Source: Massospora cicadina (taxonomy: Eukaryota > Entomophthoromycota > Entomophthoromycetes > Entomophthorales > Entomophthoraceae). From it: a stretch of DNA of 64,000 nucleotides. A program made the translations under genes and the position numbers. Numbering within the stretch: position 1 is the first letter of the stretch; each line of letters starts with the position of its first letter. The notes under the pieces are model-generated. The model did not search any database and had not been told where the DNA came from. It was given only the letters and a program-made list of their open reading frames with translations. The stretch is from positions 1 to 64,000 of the forward strand of contig JAKSZP010012208.1 in the NCBI GenBank assembly GCA_022478985.1. The letters are read 5' to 3'. Positions 1 to 11,372 of this stretch are shown in pieces.

Positions 1-404
1 TTCTTTCTCAAAACCTTCCAAGACTACTCCTCCAGTCCCCTCGTTTCACTGATATCTCAGTGACATCTGTCATTACTGACCCTTCCACTTAGTTTATTCA
101 TGTCACCATCTTTTCATTGGTTTTGGCTTGTTATTCTTCAATCCTTTATTGCCTTGATTAAAGGCGATCCAATATGTCTTTTTGTCAAATGTCAACATCG
201 CCTTATCACCCTATTTTGAAGGCAACTAGATAAGACCCATTATGACCCATTATCGCCTTATCCTAAAGCGACCAATCACTTATAGCTCTGAAACATCCTC
301 AGCAGATTCTGTCAATTGATTTTTCAGCAGATTTCCTCCAATGAGCCGCGTGGTCATAATGGTGGCTTGTTGTCCAGTCATATAGATTCTTGACACACCA
401 TATT

Positions 405-1215
405 TTTTTAAAGTGGCGGGGTTTTTGTATAAGGCAAGTGGGGCAAAGGTGCTTCAGTGGTCCCCAACTTTGCAGGATGCCTTCCAAGTGGTAAAGTGCA
501 CCCTGTTTTCCACATCCGTCCTTTGACATGAAAGCTCAAGAAAGAAGTTTATTGTGGCTTCTAATGTCTCCAACTTCGCTATAGCGGCAGCCCTATTACA
601 ATTAGGCAAAGATGGAATATAGCATCTGGTGTGATATTTTTCCAGGAAGATGTCTCTTCCTGAGTTAAACTATGCCGTTTTTAACAAAGAGTTACTAGAA
701 GTAGTTGAGGCGCTGACTTAATGGCGTCATCACTTGCGTGGCTCATCCCAACCCTTCATCATATGTATAGATCACTATGTCTTGTTTTACTGCCACGCAC
801 CTCATGTCCTGACTCTATGGCAAACATGCTGGAATGAGACTATGGCCCAATTTGTGTTTTCTTATGAGTTTACAAAGGGCCAGGAGAATGGTTTGGAAGA
901 TGCTTTGAGCCAAAACCTGAATTAGCTCCCAATTTAAAGGAACTAGAGGTATATAACACCCGCCTGGTGATTCCACCAGGCAAGATTGTGTCTCAACTTC
1001 CCTCTCCCTTGACCCACAGGCCAGCGCTTGCTCCTCTTGAAAAGGCAGAGAAATATGATATATTCAGAAAGACAGTCCATTCACAGCCGTTGTCAACTGA
1101 GTATACTATCGTCCTTGCCAAGAGTGAGTTATTCATGAGGACATTACCAGGGGTTACCAAGTGAAAATGAGATGGTGTGGTTTCAGGGACGCCTATGGGT
1201 TCTTCAGGACCCCTT
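405..1215 (+). pseudogene. Gypsy RNase H domain and linker, degenerate
   Basis: Conceptual translation with several stops gives the typical RNase H order: a WSPTLQDAFQ-like start, FIVASNVSNFAIAAALLQ (the strand holding the first catalytic Asp in intact copies, here Asn), ELNYAVFNKELLEVVEAL, WRHHLRGSSQPFIICIDH, and GQENGLEDALSQNLN ending in the usual A-D-A-L-S-R-like motif. After 925 comes a proline-rich linker leading to VLQDP near 1210, normally the start of the integrase zinc finger. Reading frames change at several points and stops interrupt the domain. It is not functional. Confidence 0.75.
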
Positions 1216-1221
1216 TGCCTG

Positions 1222-2551
1222 GAAATATCTGGAATTATTGGTAAAATTTATGGTAAATCTAAATTAAACCCTCTGACAACCAACAGATGAGGCCTATTCC
1301 ACATTTAATGCTTGAACTAATACTCTAATTCAAACCTATTGCAATAACACAGCTTTGGACTGATTATTACAACTTGGATTAAATTATATTATTAAAAACT
1401 CAGCCCAAATATACTCGCACATTTTGCTGAACATCTCTGCAACTAAATAATCAGGCCAATTAACTTAATGGTAAAATTAATCCGATTATTCTATCAGAAG
1501 CTCCATTTGAACATATGCACAGTTGGGCCAATTATCACTGCACCAAACCTCAGCAACAAGTCCAGACTAATCAGGACCAATAATAGATAATCAGCATGAG
1601 AAAACGTTTGGGATCAACCTGCAGATAACTTCTGCAAATCACATGAACGAATAGATGAGAAGAAAATAACCCTTTTCCCGCCTTAGGGCAAATTTCATAT
1701 ACCAATCCTTGTAATTGGCATGATAGCACTTGCATATGGACTGCCCAAATATAGTACCTAGTGCTATTGAGAGGACAGTTGACATCCTGATTAGGGTGTT
1801 GTTTTCACAGCTGTGTGACAAAAACATGATTGACTGGTCAAAAATAATTTCACGCCTATGGCAAATTTTGTATGTCAGTATGCATAATCAGCACGATAGC
1901 ACTTGTACATGGACCGCTCTAATAAGAGTACCTAGTGCTATCAAGAGGGTCAGTTGACAACCCAATTAGGGAGTCGTATTCATCAGTTGTGTGATGAAAA
2001 CATATTTTGAGCTGGACCTAAAATAATTTTTGTATGTTAATATGCATAACTGGCATGATATCACTTGCACAAGGACCTCCCAAATGGGCGAACCTAGTGC
2101 TATTGAGAGAAGCCTGATGACATCCTGATTAAGGGTATGTCATTTATCTAAATCAATGCCAAAATCTCCCCAAATTCATATTTCATCAGCATTATTAAAC
2201 TCATTTTGAGATGATCCTAGGATCATTTTGCACGCTCATTGTTATAATTTTTTGTCCCAAAAATCCTACCCAATAAGAAAGTTTTTTGCCACCAATAAAC
2301 CTAGTAATAGTTCTCAGTCATATCAGTTCAAGGGTGAACTGAGGTGGAAATAATCTGTTAAGAGTGTGTGCTTGAATGTGGCCAGGAGATGCCCTAGAGG
2401 TATAAATACCGGTGCCTGACCTAATGAATAATTATCAAATGATCTAGTCTTAAATAAAGATAAATTTTATTTAATGTTCCTTCTGGTTTTTATCTTAAGT
2501 ACCTTTTGAAGCGTGTTGGAAAGCTGGATCCTTGGAATCCACAGCTTGTAT
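1222..2551. mobile_element. AT-rich insert between RNase H and integrase, possibly LTR-derived
   Basis: Gypsy coding similarity stops near 1215 and resumes near 2751, so an insertion lies between. The nine bases CTTTGCCTG occur at 1213-1221 and 2552-2560 and could be its direct repeat, but neither end shows the TG...CA of an LTR, so the borders are tentative. Near the right end are a TATA-like GGTATAAATACC (about 2400) and AATAAA-like motifs (about 2453), an arrangement resembling the one at 27.5-27.65 kb. The insert carries the three-unit tandem repeat listed separately. No coding potential is recognised. Confidence 0.4.
1679..2150. repeat. Tandem repeat, three diverged units of about 162-174 bp
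   Basis: Each unit holds a block reading roughly GCATGATAGCACTTGC, then about 25 bases, then ACCTAGTGCTAT. The ACCTAG anchor is at 1756, 1930 and 2092, so the spacings are 174 and 162 bases. Units also share a GGCAAATTTTGTATGT-like start and a GACATCCTGATTAGGG-like end. They differ by numerous substitutions and small indels, so the array is old. Confidence 0.75.
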
Positions 2552-2750
2552 CTTTGCCTGCCTCAGGAGAATTTCCCGAATATCAAGGAAAAATTGAGCC
2601 CAAAATTGACCAGAAGAGTCAGGGCTATTTTGATATTCTGAGTGAGTTTCCAAATGGTCCAAATACCATATGCCATTAGCAAAATTGAGGACTTATTAAA
2701 AGGAACTTTGTCCCAATTAAGCGTGCAGGAATATAGATTATCAAGCAAGC

Positions 2751-3612
2751 GATCCTCATAATACCACAATCATCATGATGGATTACTGTTGGCCATCCTG
2801 GAAAAGCAAAGACTCTTGAGCTTATCCACCACACTTATAATTGAAAGGAATTAGCCGTGCAGGTTGCCAGGTATTGTAAAGAGTGCCTGGTCTGCAACCA
2901 AAATGAAACCAAATCTTTAGCCCCTCGCATAGTTGTTAGTGCCAGTCCAAAATCCAGAAGGGCCTTGAATTTCCTTATTGTGGGTTTTATTGTGGAGTAA
3001 ACTGAATCTGATGGTTACAATGCCATCATGGTAGTGGTGGACTGCTTCACAAGGTTGCCCACATAATATCCCCTGCAGAGCCATGATAACCGTGGCAGAT
3101 ATGGCTAGGCTCTTCATATCACACGTGTTTGCTCTTCATGAGGTCCCAAAGAGATAAATAGTGTTTGGGGCCCCAGTTTGCCTCTGTCTTTTGAAAAATT
3201 TATGTAAGAATCTTCAGATTCTCCCCTGCCGTTCAACTGCCTATCACCTCCCAATCAGATGGGCAGACTGAACGAGTGAACCAGTGCCTGGAACAGTTCA
3301 TTAAATGTTACACTTTAGCAGATTATTCAGATTGGGTTTCCCATCTCCTGTGGCCCAATTCAGCTATAATGATGCCCAGCATGCATCAATCGGTTATTCT
3401 CCCTTTTTCGCCAACTATGGCTTTAACCCTGCCTTCAAAGTGGAGCGCAGCTATGGAACCAAAGTGGAAGCAGTAGTGGACTTTGTGAAGACTCTCAAGA
3501 AAGTACACCAGGGGGTGGATACAAATTTTGATGTGGTAATGCAAGCTTTTAAGGAGAACGTGGCCGGAAAACGATATGTAGGTCAGCGTACATTGAAGGG
3601 AATCTTATAATG
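2751..3612 (+). pseudogene. Gypsy integrase, degenerate
   Basis: The zinc-binding part reads GHPGKAKTLELIHHTYN, a stop where a Trp is expected (TGG to TGA), then VARYCKECLVCNQNE, giving the CxxC of the HHCC finger. The core follows with NAIMVVVDCFTRLPT after a damaged first-Asp segment, and the C-terminal half (3305-3610) is open with QFSYNDAQHASIGYSPFFANYG, a hallmark of Gypsy integrases. Frameshifts separate these blocks. It belongs to the plus-strand family-3 element and continues into the chromodomain region. Confidence 0.8.
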
Positions 3613-3619
3613 CTGGATG

Positions 3620-3965
3620 CTAGAAACATCTTTATCAAGTAGCCATGCAAAAAGCTGGGACCAAAGAGGATTGGCTCTTAATGCATTGTCAGAAAAGTGG
3701 GCCACGCCTCATACCATTTGGATCTTCCTTTGTCATTCTAGATCTTCGTTGTTTTCCATGAAAGTAAGCTTACCTTGTTTGAGGGACACCACCAGAGATT
3801 TCTGAGGCTTATCTCGTAGATGGAGCGCTGGAGTGGGAAGTGGAGGAGATAGTAATCTCCTGTCATTTAAGAAGAATGCTTGAGTATCTTGTATCCTGGA
3901 AGGGATTTGATACAGCAGAAAACAGTTGGGTACCAGCGCATGATTGCGCCCACGCTTAAGATCTT
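3620..3965 (+). pseudogene. Integrase C-terminal SH3-like part and chromodomain, degenerate
   Basis: Frameshifted translation gives LDARNIFIK and LGPKRIG (the GPF-like SH3 region), then a chromodomain: VDGALEWEVEEIV, YLVSWKGFDTAENSWVPAHD. The Y-L-V-x-W-K-G-F/Y and E-N-S-W motifs are those of chromoviral chromodomains, which in known elements bind histone marks and steer integration. Two stops and several frame changes interrupt it. Confidence 0.75.
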
Positions 3966-4091
3966 ACTTAAATCTTCCACAAGCGTTTTCTGAGGCTGCA
4001 GGATCCAAGTCAAATCAAGCCGTCGCCGCCATGAAGTTGGCATAGACCTCAAAAACTTTTCCTTAGCGAAAGCCCCTGGAGGGGGATGGAG

Positions 4092-4113
4092 CCCCAAAAA
4101 GAGGAGAGGGTAA
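4092..4113 (+). other. Polypurine tract of the family-3 element
   Basis: A run CCAAAAAGAGGAGAGGGTAA lies immediately before the LTR start at 4114. It is the plus-strand primer site expected just upstream of a 3' LTR and closely resembles the tract of the family-1 element (minus strand, 32588-32602). Confidence 0.75.
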
Positions 4114-5028
4114 TTTCATGTTTGCATGACAGCATTGAGGGAACCAACTGCCAAGACAAGGCTGGACTTCAGGAGTCCAAAAAGGTCAAGCTGAAAGTTC
4201 ATCCTGACTTAAGACATACCTTGGACCAACGCTGGGTGCAGGCTAGATATGCCCAGGTTGATCCAGTGGATGTGCGTGATGCTAGGCCCTGCATTACAGC
4301 AAGGGCGTTAAAACACACTAGCTATCTTTTTAATGATGACGGTTTGATTTAGTTGCATAGAAAACGGGGGTTCAAAACCCATTTGATTTTCAATATTGCT
4401 AAAATGGGACAGCCTTACCTGCAATCAATAACTTGAGTTTGGTCAATCTTGAGCTACATTACCCTGGCCAATGGTATGGTGTGCCTATTGGTTTGCTTAG
4501 GCTTAGCACCATTTTCCTGATTAAAGACTCGCCACCCATTGTTTAAAGTATGTTTCACAAGACCAACTTTCCTTGTTAGTTGACTTCCTAAAGAAAATTA
4601 CCCATTAAGTTTACGTTTTAAAATTTGGTTCCTTAGGAGAACCTATGCATGGACCTCTTAAAGGTCAACAACGCTGGCCACTTTATTCTGTACAAATATA
4701 AAACAGTATCCAGTGCACCTTTATGCCGCTCTGGTCCCCTCCAGATTAAGGCACCCAAGCACTCTAGCACCGACATCCACTTGGCTATGGATTGCCCTTT
4801 TGGTTCAACTAGGTTCTGTTATTTCTTTGTTATTTACTACTATACACTGTGTTGTACACCCTCGCCCTAAGACCCTTTTGCTCTAGCACCCTCCGCGGTG
4901 CCCTATTTCTGATCTTGCTAACGGCTAGTTCCCTGGCTATGCGGCTGTGCATCCTGCACCACCTCTCTGGGAATGAGAGAGTCACTGACACTCTCATGAC
5001 AGACACTTGTTTACCATACAAAAAAGCA
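4114..5028 (+). repeat. 3' LTR of family-3 chromovirus
   Basis: The LTR begins TTTCATGTTTGCATGACA (a decayed TG start) right after the polypurine tract and runs to about ...AAAAAGCA. It aligns throughout with a second, minus-oriented copy formed by joining 45334-44963 to 31157-30607. A TATA-like ATATAAAAC lies near 4697 in element sense. The open frames on it (for example 4086-4352) are not supported as genes. The right border is known to within about 10-20 bases. Confidence 0.75.
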
Positions 5029-5044
5029 ATCTTTTTTATAAAAC

Positions 5045-5690
5045 TAAATAACAATACCAGCTGATCACTCTCCAACAGCCATTTCACACTATCATCTTGG
5101 ATGTGGTGGGTTCAAGTACTCAAATTACCAGCGGAAACAATACTTATAGTTGGAATTGACCATTTTACTATGTGGGTCAAGTATGTTGCTCGTTTATCTC
5201 AGACTGCTAAATCCACCGCCACATTATCATATCAACTTATCTTTACCCAACTTGATTGTCCCACAGGACCTCCTCTGTGATACTAGCTTGAATTTTACTT
5301 TTAGAGATATAAAGATCCTGACTACATTTATAATCGCACACCAAACTCTTTTCTGCACCCTATGATACTTTCATTATAGTACTAGGGAACAAGCTAATTA
5401 AGCCTTAGTTTATAATCTTACGCAAAATGCCCACTGCAGATCCTATACACTGGGATCAATAATTGCCTAGATTTTTCATGAAGTAACATATTATTTATCA
5501 TCAAATACTTAATATGTCTCCATTTTGAGACTTATATGTTCAGGAACCTGAAATAGTATTTATATTAGCTAAAGATGTCTTCTACGCTAAGGCTGAAGAC
5601 CCAGAGAAGGCTATAAAGATATTGGCTCAGCACATATCTAACCTGACATTTAGTTGCTTTGACTAGTTTAACAAAAATGGTTACCCAAGA
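5045..5690 (+). pseudogene. Gypsy (family 2) integrase fragment, degenerate
   Basis: Translation with frame changes reads QYQLITLQQPFHTIILDVVG, TYIVGIDHFTMWVKYVARLS, LIFTQL, ADPIHWDQ and ILAKDVFYAKAEDPEKAIKI. These match, block by block, the integrase of the family-2 element at 15.5-16.3 kb on the minus strand. The first catalytic Asp region (LDVVG) is visible. The fragment lacks its zinc finger because the family-3 LTR ends just upstream; the family-3 element probably inserted into this integrase. Confidence 0.7.
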
Positions 5691-6710
5691 GGTCTGAGCT
5701 GCTAACAAACTCAGTGTTAACGAACAAAAACAACTTTAACAATCTTCTAAATCTCAGAATTAGTTTTATTACCACAATTCTATTTCTCCCAATGTGGTAA
5801 CGTGGTTCAATCTGATAAGTCCCTTTATAATCATCTATTAGTGAGGTGATGAATATTTATCAAATCTCTAGCCACTGAGGTTACTATTAACATAGTACAT
5901 ATGTAATTTTCACATCACTTCTCATCCACAAAAATTATTCTTCAAGGGAGTAATGTCAGACATTTGGATGTTTGGCTTCAGAAAGGAATATTCAGCTATC
6001 TAATAGCCCAAAACATCTATGAAAATGAATGCTGCTTTATGAGGAGAGGATTAGACTAATCTGAAGTATTTCCTCAAAAAACTTTGAATTTAATTCTATC
6101 ACAAGGATCTAGTTGAAATTACTGAGATGAAATTATTAAAGCTGACTGATTAGTTAAATTAATTAAATCATTACAAATGAAGATGTCACACAATTGTCAG
6201 ATTTTTCAAAGACTACTAAGTTAGAACATAATGAAGTGTTTTATATGGACCCAATTGTTCAAAACCGCAAGATCTAAAGTATGGCCTCTTGATTTTAAAT
6301 GTAATAACTAGTATTAGAAACGTGTCAATATGAATAGGATTTTCAAGAATTGATGATTTAATGAAAGTGAAACATATTATTTGATTTGTTAAATTGATAC
6401 ATTATTCAGTGGCCAAATAGTGATATTGGAAAGTGTTGTGAGATCCAAAGTCTCACAATCCTAACAAATTAATGCAGCTTTGGAAGAAGCACAAAGCTCA
6501 ATTGTCTTCACTTGTACTTCCCCTCTAACCACTCTAGATGAAAATTTTTCTACATAACGAGTACCTTTTGATCATAATATATCTTGGGATAGATTATATG
6601 ATATTATTTGATCTAAGGGATAAATAAAACCCAATTATTAGATAAAACATTGTAAATTATCTTTATCTCCCTATATGATTCCCAGTAAAGTTTGTGTCTA
6701 ACTTTTTGGT
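5691..6710 (+). mobile_element. Family-2 element 3' end: untranslated tail, polypurine tract and LTR start
   Basis: From about 5780 to 5953 the sequence aligns with the reverse complement of 15299-15480, the tail of the intact family-2 copy. It ends in a purine-rich TTCAAGGGAGTAA followed at 5954 by TGTCAGACATTTG...TTTGGCTTC, matching the family-2 LTR start TGTTGGACAATTG...TTGGCTTC. Similarity fades further in and I could not find the LTR end. The end given assumes the usual family length of about 754 bases. Confidence 0.55.
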
Positions 6711-7834
6711 CCCAAATTATTAGATAGTTGCCAAAATTAAAAACTTCCCTGGCGGTCATTATTGCGGTAATCTGAGGTTAAACACCTTCGAAACATCAAC
6801 TACCAGAGTTTCTACACCACCATAAACGTCTTAGCCAACAAATTGGTTAGTAGCATCAAGATGGAGCCAGAATATGCAGGATTGAGAACTCCTTAGAAAG
6901 TTCATTCTTTTAATTATTATCATGTTTTTGACTCCTTGTATCTCAAATAGGCTCCCATGGGAATGTTTACACGTATCTGGTTATTGATAATGGCTTGGGA
7001 CTTTGGATGATTTTTTGGTTCCAGGGTTCAAAGGGCATTCCTTCTGTTGCATCAACTACACATAATGGTAGTTGCACACAGGAACCCAGACTTAGTACTC
7101 AATTAGATTGACCTTGTCATACATCTCCAGTAAAGATCTTTGAGCCTTTATAAGAGACTTTAAATTTTTGGTAGTTTTATATAACTGAGGAACACATAGC
7201 TTAAGTAAGGATAAAAATCCTTAAATGTAATGGATGATAGCATATTACTCTTAAACTAATTTAGTCCCCAGGATTAATTTATTGCTGAGGTCATTAAGGG
7301 CCATCACCAAGGCTAAGCATATTTTACCAAATATAAGTGGAAGTGCAGAATAGGTCCCAATAAACCTGTATATTGAGGACTGAAATTTCCTAACTCTAAT
7401 GTGATAAATCAGTGCAATCTTAAATTCATTATAAGTTTTAGATAGACTTTCAATAGGATCTGCTATTGATGATTCACAATAATGAAATCTTTTTTTTAGT
7501 ACTAGATGGTCACAATAATGAAATCTTATGACATATAATGATGACCCAATTTGCCAGGCTCCCAAACTCTGGCAGAAAAGTATTAAACATGAATGACTCA
7601 TCTGAAGAAGCTTTAAAATATTGTGATAATTAATGTCTTAAGTAAATAAATCATCTCATACAGTATCCTCAGAGCGTTTCTTCTAAAGCAACAATTTATA
7701 AAAGATTAAATATATTCATTGCAGTAAAATTGGAAGAATAAAGAGGCTTTTTCTTTGTGATATTTTATTTTTATTGAACGTTCTTTTTACACATCCTAAG
7801 TGCTCCTATTATAACAATGTTCTATGGTGTGACG
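6711..7834. other. AT-rich stretch without a recognised gene
   Basis: Apart from the 20-bp LINE end at 7491-7510 I recognise nothing here. A minus-strand open frame of 116 codons (7251-7601) is interrupted in sense by that insertion and resembles no family I know. It is most likely chance or a decayed transposon piece. Confidence 0.5.
7491..7510 (-). mobile_element. 20-bp remnant of a 5'-truncated LINE insertion
   Basis: The bases TTTTTTTAGTACTAGATGGT are flanked on both sides by CACAATAATGAAATCT (7475-7490 and 7511-7526), a perfect 16-bp target-site duplication. The insert is the 3' terminus of the LINE at 34262-40709 (same TAGTACTAGATGGT next to its T-run, at 34266-34279). On the minus strand it is 13 bases of LINE end plus a seven-base A tail. 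It is an extreme 5' truncation from target-primed reverse transcription. Confidence 0.85.
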
Positions 7835-7839
7835 ATGGA

Positions 7840-10253
7840 TGTCATGGAGCTGGCTAAAAAAAGTTGAGACTAGCCTTCCAGTAGGGGTGAGTAAACACCC
7901 AGAATGTAAACCAGAATGCCGGTGGCATAACTGTTCATGAAACCTGATATTTGATGGAAGAGAAATGATTGAGGAAAGGTGACTAATGAATACTGTTATG
8001 ACCATCCCTACTAGTAAACATGCTGTGGCCCCAGTGGCGACCAGAAATTCCACCACTGTTGGTTTTTTTGGACCCATGGGGAACCCCAAATCTGAATTGG
8101 CAACATGGGTTGCCAGGTATGTGGAAAAGTTGTGAAACTCTGCCCACCATGGAGAAAGAATCTCCAGAAGTAATGTCACATCCCAACGCCAGAAAGCATC
8201 CATAATTGGGGACAAGCCTTATGAAACCACTATAGCATTATCCCTTTGTGAGGAGAGAGGGCAACAACGTTGTGATTATGGTCAATATAGCCCAGTCATT
8301 GCGTAGACTGAGGAACATGGCACCTATTGACAGCGGCTGTTAAGAGAAAGTTTAAATTATAATGGTGTTAAAATTTATAGGGTTTCTTGATTATTCTCAG
8401 CTGATAACCCTAAATTAATTAACTGCACAGGTTTGGTGTTGTGCAATTCTCCGCGTTGTCTAATAGTAAGATGTATTCATTTGATAATAGTATGGAGACT
8501 ATTATCTATAGTTGAATAAATTGCTAGTATTGGGTCCAACGCTTGACCAGTACTTCCCCTCAAAATACTTAGGATGTCCCCAATAGGAATTTGTTCCCTT
8601 ATACCACCTAACTCAATCCACACTCAGATCCTCATTGAAGGCTTCTCTTTGGTGACACACAGTTGGCAGCAATCCCCAATTTGACTTCTCTTCTCTGGAT
8701 CCACGCTCAGATCCTTACTCTTTATCCTTAAGAGTTCCTAATTAAAGCACACAGCAATGATCTACTGGGAAAGATTAGAATGGTAAAGTGTCCTGTAAAA
8801 TGGTCTCTGCTAAAAAGTGTGTTTATTAAAAGAATTCTTTGAGACTTTATAGTGGGAATTTGGCGCCCAACCCTTAGTTGGCACCACATCAATGAAACGG
8901 CAGCCATTGTCATTAGATTACCCATCATTGTCTCATCAGTGATGGTCTTCCCCATCCTGGCTAGGATTCCATCATTGGACATCCTTGAGACCTAAAACGG
9001 AAAGAGTCAGAAAACGTGTCCTTAATGTTTTCCTCTCAATCCCAGCAAGCCAACCATATTTGGCAAGCTACCTGCTTAGGATTGGGACTTGTTACCCATT
9101 AAGGCAGGTCGCGAATCAACTGATTGATTCACTAGTTGCAGGTGGCATCACTCGCCTCGCAACTTGATCCTTAAATTCCCAAATGGTTGGTGATGAAACC
9201 CAATCAATCCCAATTGCTACACCTGATAGTTAATCATCAATCAACTAACAGATACCCCTAATTCATCAGCAACTCTGCCTGACAAATCTTAAGCATTCAC
9301 CTGGATCAATCCCTGACGGATCTGACCCAGGAAAACTACTAAAAATCCCCTGAACATTGTTACCCCAAAATAAGGGTCAACATATATCTAATTCACTTAG
9401 CTATAGGGAATTACACCTAGCGACCCCTGGTAATCTAGTCAGATGGGAATATGGGAAAAAATCCAAACAAATAAAAAAATTTTGTGGTCAAACTGTTTAT
9501 TAAAACAAATAATAGAAAATAACTGTAAACTTTGCTTGAGGGATAGTTGTCTTAAGTGCTGAGGGGCTTAAGGAATAACTAATTTTGCATGAACTGAGGG
9601 CATGCAATCCCATATGATTCAGCAGATCAACATTTCTAAATCCTCACAACGCCAGATCTATTTTATCCTGGCCAGCCGAATCTCACGCAAAGTTTGCCAC
9701 CAAATTCCCTTCTTGGCGCTATTTTACTTAGTGGATTGGTGACGCTTCATTTGGTGGGCAACTGGATGCACCAATGGCCAGGCCACATAGGGAAGGTCCC
9801 ATTGGTTATTGAGCAGATTAAACGTTTCAAAATCTGCTGGGGTTTGGCCCGCCTTTTCAGGTGGAAGAGAGTCCCTCTGGTTAGTTTCAAATCTGAGCAT
9901 ACTATGTATGACTCAGTTCTTCTGGACCCTGATTTACCTATATTAATATCCCCCTAATTGGGACCCACGACAATCAGAGGAGAGGAGCGCCCATCACTTC
10001 ACTGCTGGCGGTGGCTCTCACACCCGCCACCTCCAAACACACATCCTCAAACTTCTGCACCAACTCTTAAGTTGTGTGGTAGAGTGTAAAGGGGACGACT
10101 TTGAGAGGGTACGCCATCACCCACCTCTCATCCATCACATGGGCTTAATCACCCTGGGACACAAGTGAGACATCCGCCTTCTTCACCCCGATTTTCATGT
10201 GAAATTGTAATTTTTTGCAGTTGATAAGCAGGAGGTGCTCCCCCAGACTTACA
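7840..10253 (-). repeat. 3' LTR of family-1 copy 1 (contains solo LTR B1)
   Basis: It starts TGTCATGGAGCTGG and ends ...CCCCAGACTTACA on the plus strand, giving the TGT...ACA ends of this family. Removing the nested element 8366-9469 and its duplication leaves about 1.3 kb, close to the 1,286 bases of the partner at 23820-25105. The polypurine tract abuts its right end. Confidence 0.8.
8366..9469 (-). mobile_element. Solo LTR, family B, copy B1
   Basis: It starts TGTTAAAATTTATAGGG and ends ATCCAAACA. It aligns along its length with B2 (20128-21584) and B3 (52644-53778), sharing blocks such as AACTGCACAGGTT, GGATCCACGCTCAGATCC and the conserved end GGGAATATGGG..ATCC. No internal region or second LTR is present, so it is a solo LTR left by recombination. 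Flanks are AATGG and AATAA, not a convincing duplication. A TATA-like CACTATAAA in the reverse strand (about 8850) is conserved in all copies, so I infer minus orientation. Confidence 0.75.
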
Positions 10254-10272
10254 TTATCCGTCCCTCTTTGAA
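10254..10272 (-). other. Polypurine tract of family-1 copy 1
   Basis: On the minus strand the sequence AAAGAGGGACGGATAA directly precedes the LTR start TGTAAGTCTGGGG. It corresponds to the AAAAAGGAGAGGGTAA tract of copy 2. Confidence 0.65.
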
Positions 10273-11365
10273 CAGGGTGAGAACTACCACTGGGCACTTG
10301 AGCGAGTATAACGTTCTTGTGGGCCTCAAAACTTAATAGCCAAGAGCACAATGATCTTTGAGGGAGAATGGGGAGCGTTGGTGTGCAGGGCGTGAAAGGC
10401 CTCTACCAGCTCTTCACAATGGGCACAGTCACGGTCGCTGACCTAACTTTTGTCATACAATGGCAACCCTTCCAAGCCACGAGATACTGGACCAAATGGC
10501 AGTATTTCCATTAAGCTAAAATTGCCTTGACATCAGCCTCCTCTGATCCTTTAAACACAATCGGCTCCAGCACAGCTGGTCCTTCTCCTTAAATGGGGAC
10601 AACTGAGAAATAAGGAAATGGGGTGCTGTTTCCATTGGGCTGGAAGGGTCAATCAAAAAGTGCCATTACCTAAATCTGCCTCCACCACATGGGGCCTGGA
10701 GCGCTTGCTTGTAAACTTCTGGGACACCTTCAAAAAAGGTGTCATATCCAACATGATGGAGGGCTCCACCAAAATTTTATAGGCAGGGGGTGCTTCTGGT
10801 CCACAAAGCATTTATAATCACTGATGGCATTGGTCAAGTGCTTCCAGATCAGGGATTGGGTGCTCCAAATGTGCTGCGATGGTCTGCCACAGACAGAGCC
10901 TCTGGGAGAGGCATGGACCAATAGAAAATGAGGGATTATACCCCAGCGTGGCCTTGTATGGCGAGAAACTAGTAGATGCATGAGTGCCATTATATATTCA
11001 AATTGGACCAATGAAAGGTCATCTTCCCAGGTGTCCTGTGTGGTAGAGACATAACAGTGAAGATACTGTTTGAGAATCTACTTACCCACTCCATTTGACC
11101 ATTAAACTGGAGAAAGTATGCAGTTGTGTGGCACAGCTTAATTTCAAAATAGCCAGGAGTTTGGTCTAAAAAAGCTCCAGAAACTCTGGCCCTTAGTCAT
11201 TCACAATCTCCTGAGGCAAACCAAACATTGAGAACATATAATACAGAATGAGCCAGGCCATCTCTCAGAGGTTATAGCTTACAAACAAGTATTAAAGAGT
11301 TTAAGCTTAGTAAAGTGGTCCATGACCACTGCCACACTGCGAAATTTAGGTGAAGCCTCAACTTT
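10254..11365 (-). pseudogene. Integrase C-terminus and chromodomain of family-1 copy 1
   Basis: Minus-strand segments align with the integrase 3' half of copy 2 (32.5-33.7 kb). Recognisable pieces are the chromodomain around 10440-10510 (equivalent of the intact copy at 32.7-32.9 kb), the IHNAISDYKCFVDQK-like segment near 10800 (copy 2: AIDDYKQFTDNK) and the tail HKNVILAQV...DNVSLGEHLL, which reads across the polypurine tract into the LTR as it does in copy 2. Stops and frameshifts are frequent. Similarity to the integrase core stops near 11365. Confidence 0.7.
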
Positions 11366-11372
11366 GGGGTTA

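Larger units (their letters stand above)
1..5028 (+). mobile_element. Ty3/Gypsy chromovirus remnant (family 3), 3' part with 3' LTR
   Basis: On the plus strand, decayed pol domains follow in Gypsy order: RNase H (about 405-1215), integrase (about 2751-3612), SH3-like/chromodomain (about 3620-3965), a polypurine tract (4092-4113) and an LTR (4114-5028). The 5' part lies beyond the left edge of the window. Many in-frame stops and frameshifts make it a fossil. An AT-rich insert of about 1.3-1.5 kb separates RNase H from integrase. The first 400 bases are AT-rich and I see no domain in them. The 3' end is placed from alignment with the split second copy of this LTR at 30.6-31.2 and 44.96-45.33 kb. 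Confidence 0.8.

Noticed and set aside
4086..4352. 88-codon frame as a gene
   Set aside because: It lies across the polypurine tract and in the LTR of the family-3 element.
7251..7601. 116-codon minus-strand frame as a gene
   Set aside because: It includes the 20-bp LINE insertion and its target duplication within the frame, and no family is recognised.
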